Source: Romboutsia sedimentorum
Lineage (GTDB): Bacteria; Bacillota; Clostridia; Peptostreptococcales; Peptostreptococcaceae
Direction: 5' to 3'
DNA: 64,000 nt
Assembly: GCF_030131845.1 (NCBI RefSeq)
Contig: NZ_JASKYM010000001.1
Span: 124,001-188,000, forward strand
In this document: one piece after another, positions 36,990 to 45,803 of the stretch
How the letters are laid out: each line of letters opens with the position of its first letter
How positions within the stretch are numbered: position 1 is the stretch's first letter
Notes under the pieces: model-generated
The model's input: the letters and a program-made list of their open reading frames with translations, nothing else
Database searches by the model: none
What the model was told of the DNA's origin: nothing
Program-made: the position numbers and the translations under genes

Positions 36990-38069
36990 TTATATATTAT
37001 TAGACTTCGAACGAATATAGTTTACTATTTTCATACATATACTTCCTAATGTAAACATTATGCATACAACCCAAGCTATAGCATCTATAAATGGTATTAA
37101 AAGTAATATTTTTATAACTAATACCCCACATATAACTTGTAAATATATATTTTTATTTGCAAGTAATCTTTGACCTAATGTAATACCTGTGACCATTGGA
37201 CATAGATATATTGATAATATATATAAAAATAATATTACAAGCCCTATTGGTATCCCTATTACGGTTATACATAAAAATACTATAAGTACAGGTACTAGTA
37301 TTAATATTCCAAATCCTACTAACATGTATTTCCATAAACATAAGTCAAGACTTTTTTCTACTGAATAAAAATATTTTTTGAATATAACAGATAATAATAA
37401 AGCTACTATTATAGCGCTTACTATACTCATAACTTCACTTACTACGTTAGATTTATGTTCTTGTTTAAAATTAGCTTCACTCGCTGTATTTTCATAATTT
37501 ATATTTTTACTAGCCATATCCCCTTTTACTACGGCTTCATTAGGAGATTTGATTTTTATATTTCCTAATATATTAGCATTCTCTGTTATAAGTATATTTT
37601 CTCCATTTACCTCAAGGTTTCCTTTTACTTTTCCATCTATAACAACATCTTGAGCTGATACATATAAATCATTTGTATTTCCTTTAAAATCAATACTCTG
37701 ACTTGCTATATATGCTGCATTACAATTGGTATTTTCCCCAATACTTATGTCTTGACCTGCAAGTGTTATATTTTTGGTATTTTTAACATCAATATCTAAG
37801 CTTTGCCCTGCACCTCTAATGTTACCTAATATCTCATCTGACTTGATAGTTATATCTTGACCACAAGATATAACATCTCCACCTACAAGGCTATTAATCT
37901 TTATATCTTGAGCAAATGCATATACATCTCCATTTACATTTTCTTTTGTATTAACTAAGTCACTAAATAAAAATAAGTTTGATGAGCTTCTTTTTCCATC
38001 TGCAAATACAGTTATTGATAACATAATTACCATCAACATAGTAAATATACATATACGTATTTTTTTCAT
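36990..38069 (-). CDS. Secreted-domain polymer-forming (bactofilin-like) membrane protein
   Basis: Protein of 359 residues. A signal peptide (residues 1-23, ending TVFADG) is followed by a right-handed beta-helix of repeated turns (GDVYAFAQDI, GDVISCGQDITI, IRGAGQSLDI, ITLAGQDISI, LYVSAQDVVI, LEVNGENILI) up to about 195. The C-terminal half has four or five membrane helices. The solenoid repeats resemble polymer-forming cytoskeletal proteins, but here would lie outside the cell. Function unknown. Confidence 0.8.
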   Translation of the reverse strand: MKKIRICIFTMLMVIMLSITVFADGKRSSSNLFLFSDLVNTKENVNGDVYAFAQDIKINSLVGGDVISCGQDITIKSDEILGNIRGAGQSLDIDVKNTKNITLAGQDISIGENTNCNAAYIASQSIDFKGNTNDLYVSAQDVVIDGKVKGNLEVNGENILITENANILGNIKIKSPNEAVVKGDMASKNINYENTASEANFKQEHKSNVVSEVMSIVSAIIVALLLSVIFKKYFYSVEKSLDLCLWKYMLVGFGILILVPVLIVFLCITVIGIPIGLVILFLYILSIYLCPMVTGITLGQRLLANKNIYLQVICGVLVIKILLLIPFIDAIAWVVCIMFTLGSICMKIVNYIRSKSNNI

Positions 38070-38164
38070 TTTTATACCCTCCCTTCTTCCCTTTACACTT
38101 AAATACTATGCATTTGTATGTTAATAGTTGTTAATTCTGTATGTTTTGTATGTTTATTTAAAAA

Positions 38165-38182
38165 AGCACCTCTAAGGGTGCT
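38165..38182 (-). terminator. Terminator at the end of the GNAT gene
   Basis: AGCACC/GGTGCT stem with a six-base loop touching the stop codon at 38181; TTTTTT follows on the minus strand. Confidence 0.75.
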
Positions 38183-38969
38183 ATATGTTTTCAACTAACA
38201 TAGTCCATATTCCTAATTCCTCAAACCCTATTTTATGGTATACCTTGCCAGCCTTTGGGTTGTCATAAAATAAACATAAAGATTTATTTCTCTCTAATAA
38301 GTCACTACATGATTTTGATAAACATTTACTCATATATCCTTTTTCTCTATATCCATCCCTAGTCGCTACCCCTACTACCATAGCAGATTTACTATTTTCT
38401 GCTACTATTTGTGATGTTGTTATCATTTCTTTTTTATCATTTTCTATATAATAAACTATTTTACTATTATCTTTAATTCTGTCTCTTATTGAATCAACAC
38501 TGTCTTTTATAGAAAATTCATCTATTGTTAGTAATAAATCATATATTCTCTGTGCATCTTCTTCTTTTGCATATTTTATACTATTATCCCATGATAGAAG
38601 TTTTTTATTATCTCTTAATTCACAAAAATACGTAATTTTTTCATCATAATTATTTAGTACATCCTTAAATTTTTCTATGATAGTGTCTTTACCTGATATA
38701 ATTTTATTTCCTTTATATGACTTTATAATTTCTTTGAATTGCGATACATCCTCGTCTAAATTTTCTATGTACGGTATAAAATTATTGGTATATCTTAATA
38801 AGACACCTTTTAAATTATTTTCATCATCAAAATTCCCCCATACTTCTTGGAAGTCTTTATCAAAACCGTATTGTTCAATATCCCCTATTATAAATAAATT
38901 TATGCTAGGCTCTTTTGCTACATAATTTAAGACTCTATCCTTTTGCTCACTATTCAATTTTAAAATCAT
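38181..38969 (-). CDS. GNAT-family acetyltransferase
   Basis: Protein of 262 residues. The C-terminal half (about 130-262) is a GNAT domain with the acetyl-CoA loop VATRDGYREKGYMSKCLSK and the final LFYDNPKAGKVYHKIGFEELG. The N-terminal half is a degenerate GNAT-like fold, a layout common in clostridial two-domain acetyltransferases. The substrate is unknown. Confidence 0.85.
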   Translation of the reverse strand: MILKLNSEQKDRVLNYVAKEPSINLFIIGDIEQYGFDKDFQEVWGNFDDENNLKGVLLRYTNNFIPYIENLDEDVSQFKEIIKSYKGNKIISGKDTIIEKFKDVLNNYDEKITYFCELRDNKKLLSWDNSIKYAKEEDAQRIYDLLLTIDEFSIKDSVDSIRDRIKDNSKIVYYIENDKKEMITTSQIVAENSKSAMVVGVATRDGYREKGYMSKCLSKSCSDLLERNKSLCLFYDNPKAGKVYHKIGFEELGIWTMLVENI

Positions 38970-39094
38970 ATTATTCTCTCCTTTACATCTTAAATATATA
39001 GATTATATATATTCTTTATGTATTAATAATATCCTTTAAGTTTCTATAGCACCTAAAGCTGCTTTTAATACGTATATATTATATAGCTGCTATT

Positions 39095-40276
39095 CTAATT
39101 TATATTTTCAAGTTCTAATACCTTTTTTATACATATATCATGCTTAAAGCTTTTAGTTCTTTTACAACGTTTTATTTTAAAGTCTGGAGTAGTTTTAAAC
39201 TCCTCATCGCATATTCCATCTTTGTTTAAATACATGCCACTTGCCATCCTAACTATTAATCCACTATTTTTCAACTTAAACAATACTGGATCTATTCCTC
39301 CACCATCTCCTCCAGTAGTTTGTCCTATTAAAGTCGCAAATTTAGTTTCTTTACAAAACATAGAAAATGACTCGGCCGATGAATATACGTTTTTATCTAT
39401 AAGTAAATATATATTACCTTTGAAATTCAAGTTATTGTCAGGTTTTATAGTATAGTGTATTTTTTCAAAATCACTAAATTTTTCAAAAGTTTCTTTTGGC
39501 GCTTTTTCTTTGTTTACTGGTAGATTTTTAATAGGTTCTAGCTTTAAATCTCTTGCATCAGTATATTTTTTAATTATCTTACTATTATTCATATAAACTC
39601 TATAACCATGGATTTTTATATCATTTTTAATAAGTTTAGAGACTATTGATTGCCAATAACTATCACTTCCTCCTCCATTGCCCCTTATATCAATAATTAA
39701 AGCTTTATAATCTTCTAACGTGTTGATATAACTTAAAGCTTTGTCTGTAGATTCCTTACTCGATGGCATTGATGGCAAATATATATATCCAACTTTATCT
39801 TTAACTACATCTTTTAAAATTAACTCTTTTTTTGAGAAATCATTCTTTGATATTTTAATTTTAGGTTTTATAGAATTGTATCTGTCTATGACTTTTTTAT
39901 CATCAAGGAAATCATACCAATTATTATTAGCATAGGCTTTTTTAAAAAGTTTATATCGATTTTTATTATCTATTAATTGAGTGTGTTTATTGCCTAATTC
40001 AGATAAAATATCTGATGTTTCTTCTATAAACTCTTCATCATTTTTAGTATTTTTAATTCTTTTTATATATTTATCCTTGTTTTCTAGCCAATCTACATTG
40101 TTAAGTCTTTTATTTACATCGAGATAAGGATATCCATTTTTTATAACATCATACATATGCTCAAAGTCCTCGATTTTTTCTTTTGTAGATAGTTGATTTG
40201 TTTTAACGTGACTAAGAGTATATATAAAAATTCCAAATACAAAAATAATTATTAATGATAATACTTTTCTTTTCAT
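39095..40276 (-). CDS. S41-family (C-terminal-processing-like) serine peptidase
   Basis: Protein of 393 residues with an N-terminal membrane anchor (residues 4-22). The peptidase domain includes VGYIYLPSMP, ALIIDIRGNGGGSDSYW, NIYLLIDKNVYSSAESFSMF with the probable catalytic serine, and IGQTTGGDGGGIDP. There is no PDZ domain, as in several clostridial S41 proteins. It is likely located outside the membrane; the substrate is unknown. Confidence 0.87.
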   Translation of the reverse strand: MKRKVLSLIIIFVFGIFIYTLSHVKTNQLSTKEKIEDFEHMYDVIKNGYPYLDVNKRLNNVDWLENKDKYIKRIKNTKNDEEFIEETSDILSELGNKHTQLIDNKNRYKLFKKAYANNNWYDFLDDKKVIDRYNSIKPKIKISKNDFSKKELILKDVVKDKVGYIYLPSMPSSKESTDKALSYINTLEDYKALIIDIRGNGGGSDSYWQSIVSKLIKNDIKIHGYRVYMNNSKIIKKYTDARDLKLEPIKNLPVNKEKAPKETFEKFSDFEKIHYTIKPDNNLNFKGNIYLLIDKNVYSSAESFSMFCKETKFATLIGQTTGGDGGGIDPVLFKLKNSGLIVRMASGMYLNKDGICDEEFKTTPDFKIKRCKRTKSFKHDICIKKVLELENIN

Positions 40277-40332
40277 ATAATTTACACCTCATTACTTTAT
40301 AACTTTAAATATTGTGGAATTAATCTACATTG

Positions 40333-40486
40333 AACTACCAGATGCTAAAGTGCCAGTGTTCTTTGCGAATAGGGATATTATTCCTATATCAATATTTTAG
40401 ACATATACTTTATTATCTAATCTCATTATAGCTATTTCAATTTTATGTGTCTATATAGTTGTACTAGCATCTACGTGATGGTAGTT
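40333..40486. ncRNA. Candidate structured RNA or palindromic element
   Basis: No ORF crosses this spacer (40277-40611). The ends pair: AACTACCA with TGGTAGTT and GATGCTA with TAGCATC (one bulge). Inside are a hairpin (ATAGG/CCTAT, 40369-40387) and a longer one (TAGACATATA with TATGTGTCTA, 40398-40453), giving a three-way-junction shape. It does not match any riboswitch consensus I know. Strand and function are open; see findings. Confidence 0.35.
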
Positions 40487-40611
40487 TGATTTTGTAAACT
40501 ATTTTTTCCTTATTTATTTTATTTATTAACTGTCATATCATAAAAATACATTTAATAATATAAAAATACTAGATATTTGTTATAATAATATAAAGTATTG
40601 GAGGTATAAAA

Positions 40612-40884
40612 ATGGATAACATAGATTTAATTTTTAAAGCTTTATCTGATCCTATAAGATTAGATATATTGAAAAAACTATATTCTGCCGAAAGTGTTTG
40701 TGTTTGTAAGCTAGTTGATATATTTAATATATCTCAATCAAAGCTATCTTATCACTTAAAACTATTACTTTCAGCAAATCTTATAAATAAATGCGCCGAA
40801 GGAAAATGGAATTTCTATTCTGTAAACAAAGACACTTTGTCTAAAGTATTAACTTATGAGATTATACAAAAACTATTTATATAA
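40612..40884 (+). CDS. ArsR/SmtB-family metalloregulator
   Basis: Protein of 90 residues: winged helix of the ArsR family with the metal-binding box VCVCKLVD in helix alpha-3 and SQSKLSYHLKLLL as recognition helix. It is closely related to the ArsR at 52127-52414: both share KLV..F..SQSKLSYHLKLLL.ANLINK and GKWNFY. TTGGAGG is the ribosome binding site. It sits upstream of the Cys-rich protein gene. The sensed metal or metalloid (As, Sb or similar) is inferred from the CVC motif. Confidence 0.88.
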   Translation: MDNIDLIFKALSDPIRLDILKKLYSAESVCVCKLVDIFNISQSKLSYHLKLLLSANLINKCAEGKWNFYSVNKDTLSKVLTYEIIQKLFI

Positions 40885-40999
40885 ATTATGTATTTTTGTA
40901 TTTTCTTGTGCTATTTTGTAACTTATTTAGCCTATATTTTATATATATATAAGTAAGATATCTAATATCTTAATATGCATAAGGAGTACTGATAACAAT

Positions 41000-41692
41000 A
41001 TGAATACTAATACAGGCGTATATCATTTAAAAAAGCAGCATGATGAGTTATTAAACCTAATTAATGTAATGTCTATGCACCCAGTCAATATAAGTAATCA
41101 AATAACTATAGGAGAAAGTACACTGCATAATCCAACACTTTGCCAAATATGGGACGCTATAAATAATGTTCTAATAGGAAGCCCTTATGAAAATAAGTGT
41201 GGTTATTATGGAGTACTTGGTATAATTAAGGCTATATTAAAAGATGTATTATATTATGAAAACTTATGTAATTGTGAGTTTGAAAAACAATTAAAAGATA
41301 CAATAGAATTAATAGATTATTTAGAAGAAACTTTAGAATGTGTTAATTGCGATGATAATTGTCCAGAATTAATCGGAAAATTATTCTGCTTACTAGTTAG
41401 ACTTATAATTTCACTATCAAATATAATTGCAAAAATAATTATATTAATATTACACTGTGACGACTATTATGCTCATTGCACATATGAAGGCTTAATAAAT
41501 GATGGATTCTGCAAATGTTTGATTTTTGACTTAGAAAGAGAATTGTGTGAATTTGAAGAGTTAATTCATGATTTTAAAAATTTAAGTATTGATTTTGCTA
41601 AATGCGATATGAAACACTGTAATTCTTGTAAAAAGTCCGATAATAAAACATGTAAATCAGACTGTCATTACAGTAATAAATTTTGCAAATAA
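41000..41692 (+). CDS. Cysteine-rich 230-aa protein of unknown function
   Basis: I do not recognise a family. The protein has 19 cysteines in 230 residues, spread through a mostly helical body and clustered at the end (CDMKHCNSC, TCKSDC, KFCK). A very hydrophobic stretch lies in the middle (SNIIAKIIILILHC). It has no clear signal peptide. It starts 115 bp after the ArsR gene with AAGGAGT, at a rather long distance (12 bp) from the ATG. Spore-coat or exosporium protein, or a metal-binding protein under ArsR control, are both possible. Confidence 0.7.
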   Translation: MNTNTGVYHLKKQHDELLNLINVMSMHPVNISNQITIGESTLHNPTLCQIWDAINNVLIGSPYENKCGYYGVLGIIKAILKDVLYYENLCNCEFEKQLKDTIELIDYLEETLECVNCDDNCPELIGKLFCLLVRLIISLSNIIAKIIILILHCDDYYAHCTYEGLINDGFCKCLIFDLERELCEFEELIHDFKNLSIDFAKCDMKHCNSCKKSDNKTCKSDCHYSNKFCK

Positions 41693-41752
41693 TTTATTAT
41701 AATTAGTAAGATATTTAACTATTTTAAAATTTTTTAAATAATGTCCCAATAA

Positions 41753-41796
41753 AAAGTAGGGTGTAGATTTACTACTATAAATCTACATCCTACTTT
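41753..41796. terminator. Convergent terminator hairpin
   Basis: 19-base arms AAAGTAGGGTGTAGATTTA and its near complement (one wobble), closing both the Cys-rich gene and the leftward island. Confidence 0.85.
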
Positions 41797-41812
41797 ATAA
41801 TTTTAATCCTAT

Positions 41813-42031
41813 TTATATTGTATTTTTCATATGCTTAGATTTTAAATCTTGCTCCTTCAAAAGTAGGTGCTGTAACGGATTCATAAGCTCTCCATCTTCA
41901 AATTTAAACACTGTATAATACAAACAATTTTCACTGTTATCTAGCGCATTTTTTATTTTTTTATACTTAACACATTCAATAGTTCCATCTTCTCTTTTAT
42001 TCCCTATTCCACAGTTCCCACAATTTTTCAT
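41813..42031 (-). CDS. 72-aa small protein with paired cysteines
   Basis: Small protein, 72 residues, beginning MKNCGNCGIGNKREDGTIEC with a CxxC motif plus two more cysteines within 36 residues, as in small zinc- or Fe-S-binding proteins. The C-terminal half is basic and unstructured. It is the last gene of the leftward operon, 19 bp after the Fe-S protein. I do not recognise it. Confidence 0.6.
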   Translation of the reverse strand: MKNCGNCGIGNKREDGTIECVKYKKIKNALDNSENCLYYTVFKFEDGELMNPLQHLLLKEQDLKSKHMKNTI

Positions 42032-42050
42032 TAATATCTCCCCTTAAATT

Positions 42051-42584
42051 TTAGATTTCATATCCTAAAAGCAAAATGCTTACTTCCAATTTTTCTAATT
42101 TATCTATATTACTATCTTGATACAACGGTCTACAAGCTTTTATGCTTTTTTCCCCACTTAATAATTTGCTGGCAAAAGCCATACAAGTCATTTCTCCACA
42201 TGCTTTACAATTTAATTTAGGTAAATTTTTGTATATTTCAATAGGGCTAGGTAATTTTTTCATTTCATCTGAAGGTTTTATATTATCTTTATCTTCATAA
42301 ACTTCATTTACTATTCCCTTTACATAATCCATCATTTCATATGCATCAGTTTCATCAAGTAATTTTGTAATAGCAACTTCCTTAGCAAAAAACGTGACTA
42401 CTTTTTGCTCTACTTTAAATGTTATAGTCTGCCCTTTTTTGTTATACATAGCTGACTTTATATTAGAATTCAAATACGGAAATATTTCACATATATCTCT
42501 TGATAAATCAGCTCTTATTTTAATTTTAGACCCTCCTGTTGTGCAAGGTTCTATAAACTTCAAATTTATTTCTTCTAAATACAT
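42051..42584 (-). CDS. Fe-S cluster (PF04060-type) domain protein
   Basis: Protein of 177 residues. The C-terminal domain carries LNCKACGEMTCMAFASKLLSGEKSIKAC, i.e. CxxCxxxxC plus a distal cysteine, the 4Fe-4S pattern of corrinoid/ACS-gamma-like (PF04060) proteins. The N-terminal 100 residues are of unknown fold. It lies directly after the PLP desulfurase-like gene, which suggests a link to sulfur or Fe-S metabolism. Confidence 0.8.
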   Translation of the reverse strand: MYLEEINLKFIEPCTTGGSKIKIRADLSRDICEIFPYLNSNIKSAMYNKKGQTITFKVEQKVVTFFAKEVAITKLLDETDAYEMMDYVKGIVNEVYEDKDNIKPSDEMKKLPSPIEIYKNLPKLNCKACGEMTCMAFASKLLSGEKSIKACRPLYQDSNIDKLEKLEVSILLLGYEI

Positions 42585-42595
42585 ACTTTTACCCC

Positions 42596-43750
42596 CTAAA
42601 TTTCATATGTTTTTATAATTTCAATTAAAGAATTTGCTAGTATATCTATATCTTCTTTTTTATTAAAATAACCAATACCTATTCTTACACATCCTGTGGC
42701 TTTTGTGCCTATAAGTTCATGTGCATTTGGAGCACAGTGAAGTCCAGCTCTAACCATTATGCTATATTTATTATCCAACTCAAACCCAACATCTTCAGGT
42801 CGTAGATCTTTAATATTAAATGATATTACACTTACAATTTTTTCACTATCTTTTGGTCCATAAATTTTTAGTCCATCTATTTTATCTAATTTATTTAAAG
42901 CATATTTAACTAATTCTTTTTCTTTATTATGTATAGTCTCTATTGATTCTTTATTTATAAATTTTATAGATTCTCTAAGTCCAACTAATCCGCTTACATT
43001 TAAAGTTCCTGTTTCTAGTCTATTTGGGTAATAATCTGGTTGATATTCATAAGCTGAATCTCCACCTGTTCCTCCAGCTTTTAAAGGTTGTATATTTTTA
43101 TCCCAATTTACAACTAATCCTCCTGTACCCATTGGTCCAAGCAAACTTTTATGTCCTGTAAATGCTAATAAATTTATATTATCTTTTTGAATGTCTATAG
43201 GATATGCTCCTGCTGTTTGTGCTGCATCTACTAAGAATGGTATATTATGATTTTTAGCTATTTTTCCAATTTCTCTTATTGGTTGAATTGTTCCTAAAAC
43301 ATTTGATGCATGAGTAAATATTATTAACTTTGTATTCTCCCTTATACTTTTTTCAACATCTTCAGGATTTGTATATCCTTCTTTGCTTGCTTTAACCTTT
43401 GTTATAGATATGCCTTTGTCTCTTTCTAACGTTTTTAAACATCTCCACACAGCATTATGCTCTATCGAACTTGTTACAACATGATCTCCTTCATTTAAAA
43501 TTCCATTTATAGCTAAATTCAAAGATTCAGTTACGTTAGATGTAAAAATTACTTTCTTGGTATTATTAAAATTAAATAAATCTGCTATTAACTTTCTTGT
43601 TTCATATATCAATCTATCTGATTCCATTGCTTTTTTATAAGAGCCTCTTCCAGATGTTGTACCATTATTTATCATAAAATTATATACTGAATCTGCTACA
43701 GCAACTGGTTTTGGATAAGATGTTGCTGCATTATCTAAATATATTTGCAT
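42596..43750 (-). CDS. Class-V PLP enzyme, cysteine desulfurase-like
   Basis: Protein of 384 residues. It begins MQIYLDNAATSYPKP; SSIEHNAVWRCLKTLE, FLVDAAQTAGAYPID, the probable PLP lysine in FTGHKSLLGPMGTGG, and RLETGTLNVSG fit the aminotransferase-V family. A conserved cysteine in MVRAGLHCAPNAHELIG could carry the persulfide. It resembles TIGR01977-type desulfurases rather than IscS. It starts 22 bp after ccdA. Confidence 0.9.
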   Translation of the reverse strand: MQIYLDNAATSYPKPVAVADSVYNFMINNGTTSGRGSYKKAMESDRLIYETRKLIADLFNFNNTKKVIFTSNVTESLNLAINGILNEGDHVVTSSIEHNAVWRCLKTLERDKGISITKVKASKEGYTNPEDVEKSIRENTKLIIFTHASNVLGTIQPIREIGKIAKNHNIPFLVDAAQTAGAYPIDIQKDNINLLAFTGHKSLLGPMGTGGLVVNWDKNIQPLKAGGTGGDSAYEYQPDYYPNRLETGTLNVSGLVGLRESIKFINKESIETIHNKEKELVKYALNKLDKIDGLKIYGPKDSEKIVSVISFNIKDLRPEDVGFELDNKYSIMVRAGLHCAPNAHELIGTKATGCVRIGIGYFNKKEDIDILANSLIEIIKTYEI

Positions 43751-43772
43751 AAAAATTTCCCCCTTTATTTAA

Positions 43773-44459
43773 CTAAAACCCTAAGTAAAACATATAAAAT
43801 CCTAAAACTAAGATAATTAAACCTGTTAAAACTTTTAAAGTATTGCTTAATATGCCATAATTATTTGAGTTAGTAATTTTTCTTAGTGTAGATGTAGATG
43901 TTCCTACTAAAACTACTAGTACGCTATGACCAATTGAATATAATAATAGTAATGCTACTCCATATAATAAACTTCCTTCTTTAGCTACAACTGCTAATAT
44001 AACTACAAGTACTGGTGTAGAACAAGGTGATGAAAATAATCCACCTAAAATCCCTCCTACAAAAGCTCCTATGTATCCAACCTTTTTATTTTTACTTCCC
44101 GCATAACTAGAAGGAACAAAATTAAATATCCCCCACACTTGAAGTGCCATTAAAACCATAATAATTCCTAAAATTATGTACCATAAAGATGAATTAATAT
44201 TAAATAGTCTTCCAAATAAAGATGCTAAAACTCCTAAAATAGTAAATATAGTTGCCATTCCTAAAGAAAATAGAATTGATAATTCAAATGATTTTTTAGT
44301 ATCATTATTATATTTACCTACATATCCAATTACTAAAGGTATACTCGACAAAGAACATGGAGATAAAGATGTAAGTATACCTGCAACTAAAGCTAGTATA
44401 GGAGCAAACCATAAGTTTGATGTCATGGTTTGAGATATTGTATCAATTAATGATTCCAT
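43773..44459 (-). CDS. ccdA: CcdA/DsbD-like membrane thiol-disulfide transporter
   Basis: Protein of 228 residues with six membrane helices. The redox cysteines occur in SPCSLSSIPLVIGYVGKY and SSPCSTPVLVVIL, the CcdA pattern. It passes electrons from cytoplasmic thioredoxin to extracytoplasmic thiol proteins. It overlaps the preceding membrane thioredoxin gene by one base, so they are coupled, and a cytoplasmic thioredoxin lies upstream in the same island. Confidence 0.9.
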   Translation of the reverse strand: MESLIDTISQTMTSNLWFAPILALVAGILTSLSPCSLSSIPLVIGYVGKYNNDTKKSFELSILFSLGMATIFTILGVLASLFGRLFNINSSLWYIILGIIMVLMALQVWGIFNFVPSSYAGSKNKKVGYIGAFVGGILGGLFSSPCSTPVLVVILAVVAKEGSLLYGVALLLLYSIGHSVLVVLVGTSTSTLRKITNSNNYGILSNTLKVLTGLIILVLGFYMFYLGF

Positions 44460-44959
44460 TAATTAACCCCCATCTCATTTAATATATTTTCAAAATCACT
44501 CTTATCTAACTGACCTTCATGTGCTGTAAAAGCATGTTCTTCATTTTCTTCTGATGAGTACATCATTAAATTACTCTGTTGTACATTTTTAGGTTTAAAT
44601 GGAGTTCCATCTGAATTGAAAAAAAACTGAGTTGGTATAACTTTTACAGGAAAGTCTTTAACTGCATCACCATTTTTTGATATATCTACAAATTTTACTA
44701 TCGCTTTCCCTCTATATTCTTCATTCAAATCTTCTAGTACTGGAGCCATTTCTTTACATGGAACGCATGAATCTGAACCAAAATCAACTATTATAGGTAG
44801 TCCCTCAGATTTAAGTTTTTCAATATCAAAATCATAGGTTGCATCTAATTTAAATTCATCTATATTATCATTTTTAATTGATTTATTTTTATAAAACCAA
44901 ATCCCTACTATTACACAAAAAATAGTACATAGTACTAATATTTTTTTTACTCTCTTCAT
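44459..44959 (-). CDS. Membrane-anchored extracytoplasmic thioredoxin-like protein
   Basis: Protein of 166 residues: one N-terminal helix (residues 5-23) and a thioredoxin fold with DFGSDSCVPCKEMAPVL (active site CVPC) and VKVIPTQFFFNSDGTPF (cis-proline). Its stop overlaps the ccdA start. It likely receives electrons from CcdA outside the membrane. Confidence 0.88.
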   Translation of the reverse strand: MKRVKKILVLCTIFCVIVGIWFYKNKSIKNDNIDEFKLDATYDFDIEKLKSEGLPIIVDFGSDSCVPCKEMAPVLEDLNEEYRGKAIVKFVDISKNGDAVKDFPVKVIPTQFFFNSDGTPFKPKNVQQSNLMMYSSEENEEHAFTAHEGQLDKSDFENILNEMGVN

Positions 44960-44997
44960 ACCTATCTCCCCTTAATTTAAACACTATACATTCTTAA

Positions 44998-45036
44998 AAA
45001 AAGAGGAATATTAAATTGCTTTAATTTCCTCTTTTT
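44998..45036 (-). terminator. Terminator after the ferredoxin gene
   Basis: Arms AAAAAGAGGAAATTAAA and near-complement with a short loop; TTTTTTT follows on the minus strand. It separates arsA-trx-ferredoxin from the tlp-ccdA operon, though read-through is possible as no clear new promoter is seen. Confidence 0.8.
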
Positions 45037-45057
45037 ATTGATTCATCTTATTTAAAT

Positions 45058-45315
45058 TTAACAGCATCCGCCATTACTGGTGCAGTCACACCCTGATCCA
45101 CAACATCCACTATTTCTAGTGTCTCTATATTTTATAGCTCCATTTGGACATAAGTTTGCACAACCATTACAACCTTCTATACAGCCTTCAGGATAAATTA
45201 CTTTTGGGTTTGGATATTCATTTTTATCATATACTCCAAAGTTGCAGTTCTCTACACATTTACCGCAACCATTACATTTATTATAATTAATAACTGGATA
45301 CCAATTTTTAGACAT
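45058..45315 (-). CDS. 2x[4Fe-4S] ferredoxin-like protein with Cys-rich tail
   Basis: Protein of 85 residues. Two cluster motifs: YNKCNGCGKCVENCNFGVY and CIEGCNGCANLCPNGAI. After the second the protein ends with CCGSGCDCTSNGGCC, six extra cysteines in 15 residues, which standard ferredoxins lack. It lies 24 bp after the thioredoxin gene. Confidence 0.88.
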   Translation of the reverse strand: MSKNWYPVINYNKCNGCGKCVENCNFGVYDKNEYPNPKVIYPEGCIEGCNGCANLCPNGAIKYRDTRNSGCCGSGCDCTSNGGCC

Positions 45316-45339
45316 TTAATTATCCCCCTAATATTTTAC

Positions 45340-45654
45340 TTACTTTATATGACCCTCTACCTTTGTTTTTATAGCATCTTTAGGCATAAATCCTACCATA
45401 GTTTCTACTGGCTTTCCATCTTTAAATATCATCATAGTAGGAACAGTTGATACCATAAATTTTCTAGCTATTTCCATACTTTGATCTATGTCAACTTTAA
45501 TAAATTTAGCACTATCTTTCATTTCATTTCCTAGTTCCTTAAATACTGGCGCTAACATTTTACAAGGACCGCACCAAGTTGCGAAAAAGTCTACTACAAC
45601 TACTCCGTTATTTACCTCTTCTTCAAAGTTATTCATGTTTATTATTTCTGCCAT
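45340..45654 (-). CDS. Thioredoxin
   Basis: Protein of 104 residues, complete thioredoxin fold: VDFFATWCGPCKMLAP (active-site WCGPC) and VSTVPTMMIFKDGK (cis-proline). It is cytoplasmic and could reduce CcdA or arsenic-pathway thiols. It stands between arsA (150-bp gap with an imperfect hairpin at 45728-45792) and the ferredoxin gene. Confidence 0.95.
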   Translation of the reverse strand: MAEIINMNNFEEEVNNGVVVVDFFATWCGPCKMLAPVFKELGNEMKDSAKFIKVDIDQSMEIARKFMVSTVPTMMIFKDGKPVETMVGFMPKDAIKTKVEGHIK

Positions 45655-45803
45655 TTTGTTTCTCCTAAGTTATCTAGTTATTTTGTATTTTGTTTATTAA
45701 ATTGCTTTTTTTATAGTTTAATAGCTATGCCAGATAAATCTAGAATTAAAAATTATTCAATATTTTAAATATAAGAAGCTATTTAACTGGCACAATATAT
45801 TAA

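Noticed and set aside
40333-40486. Known riboswitch (c-di-GMP, purine, SAM)
   Set aside because: Although GCAAAG is present on the minus strand, the other conserved blocks of the c-di-GMP-I aptamer are missing and the pairing plan differs.
45728-45792. Terminator between arsA and thioredoxin
   Set aside because: TGCCAGATAAAT pairs with ATTTAACTGGCA, but the loop is about 40 bases and there is no U-tract, so it is not called a terminator.
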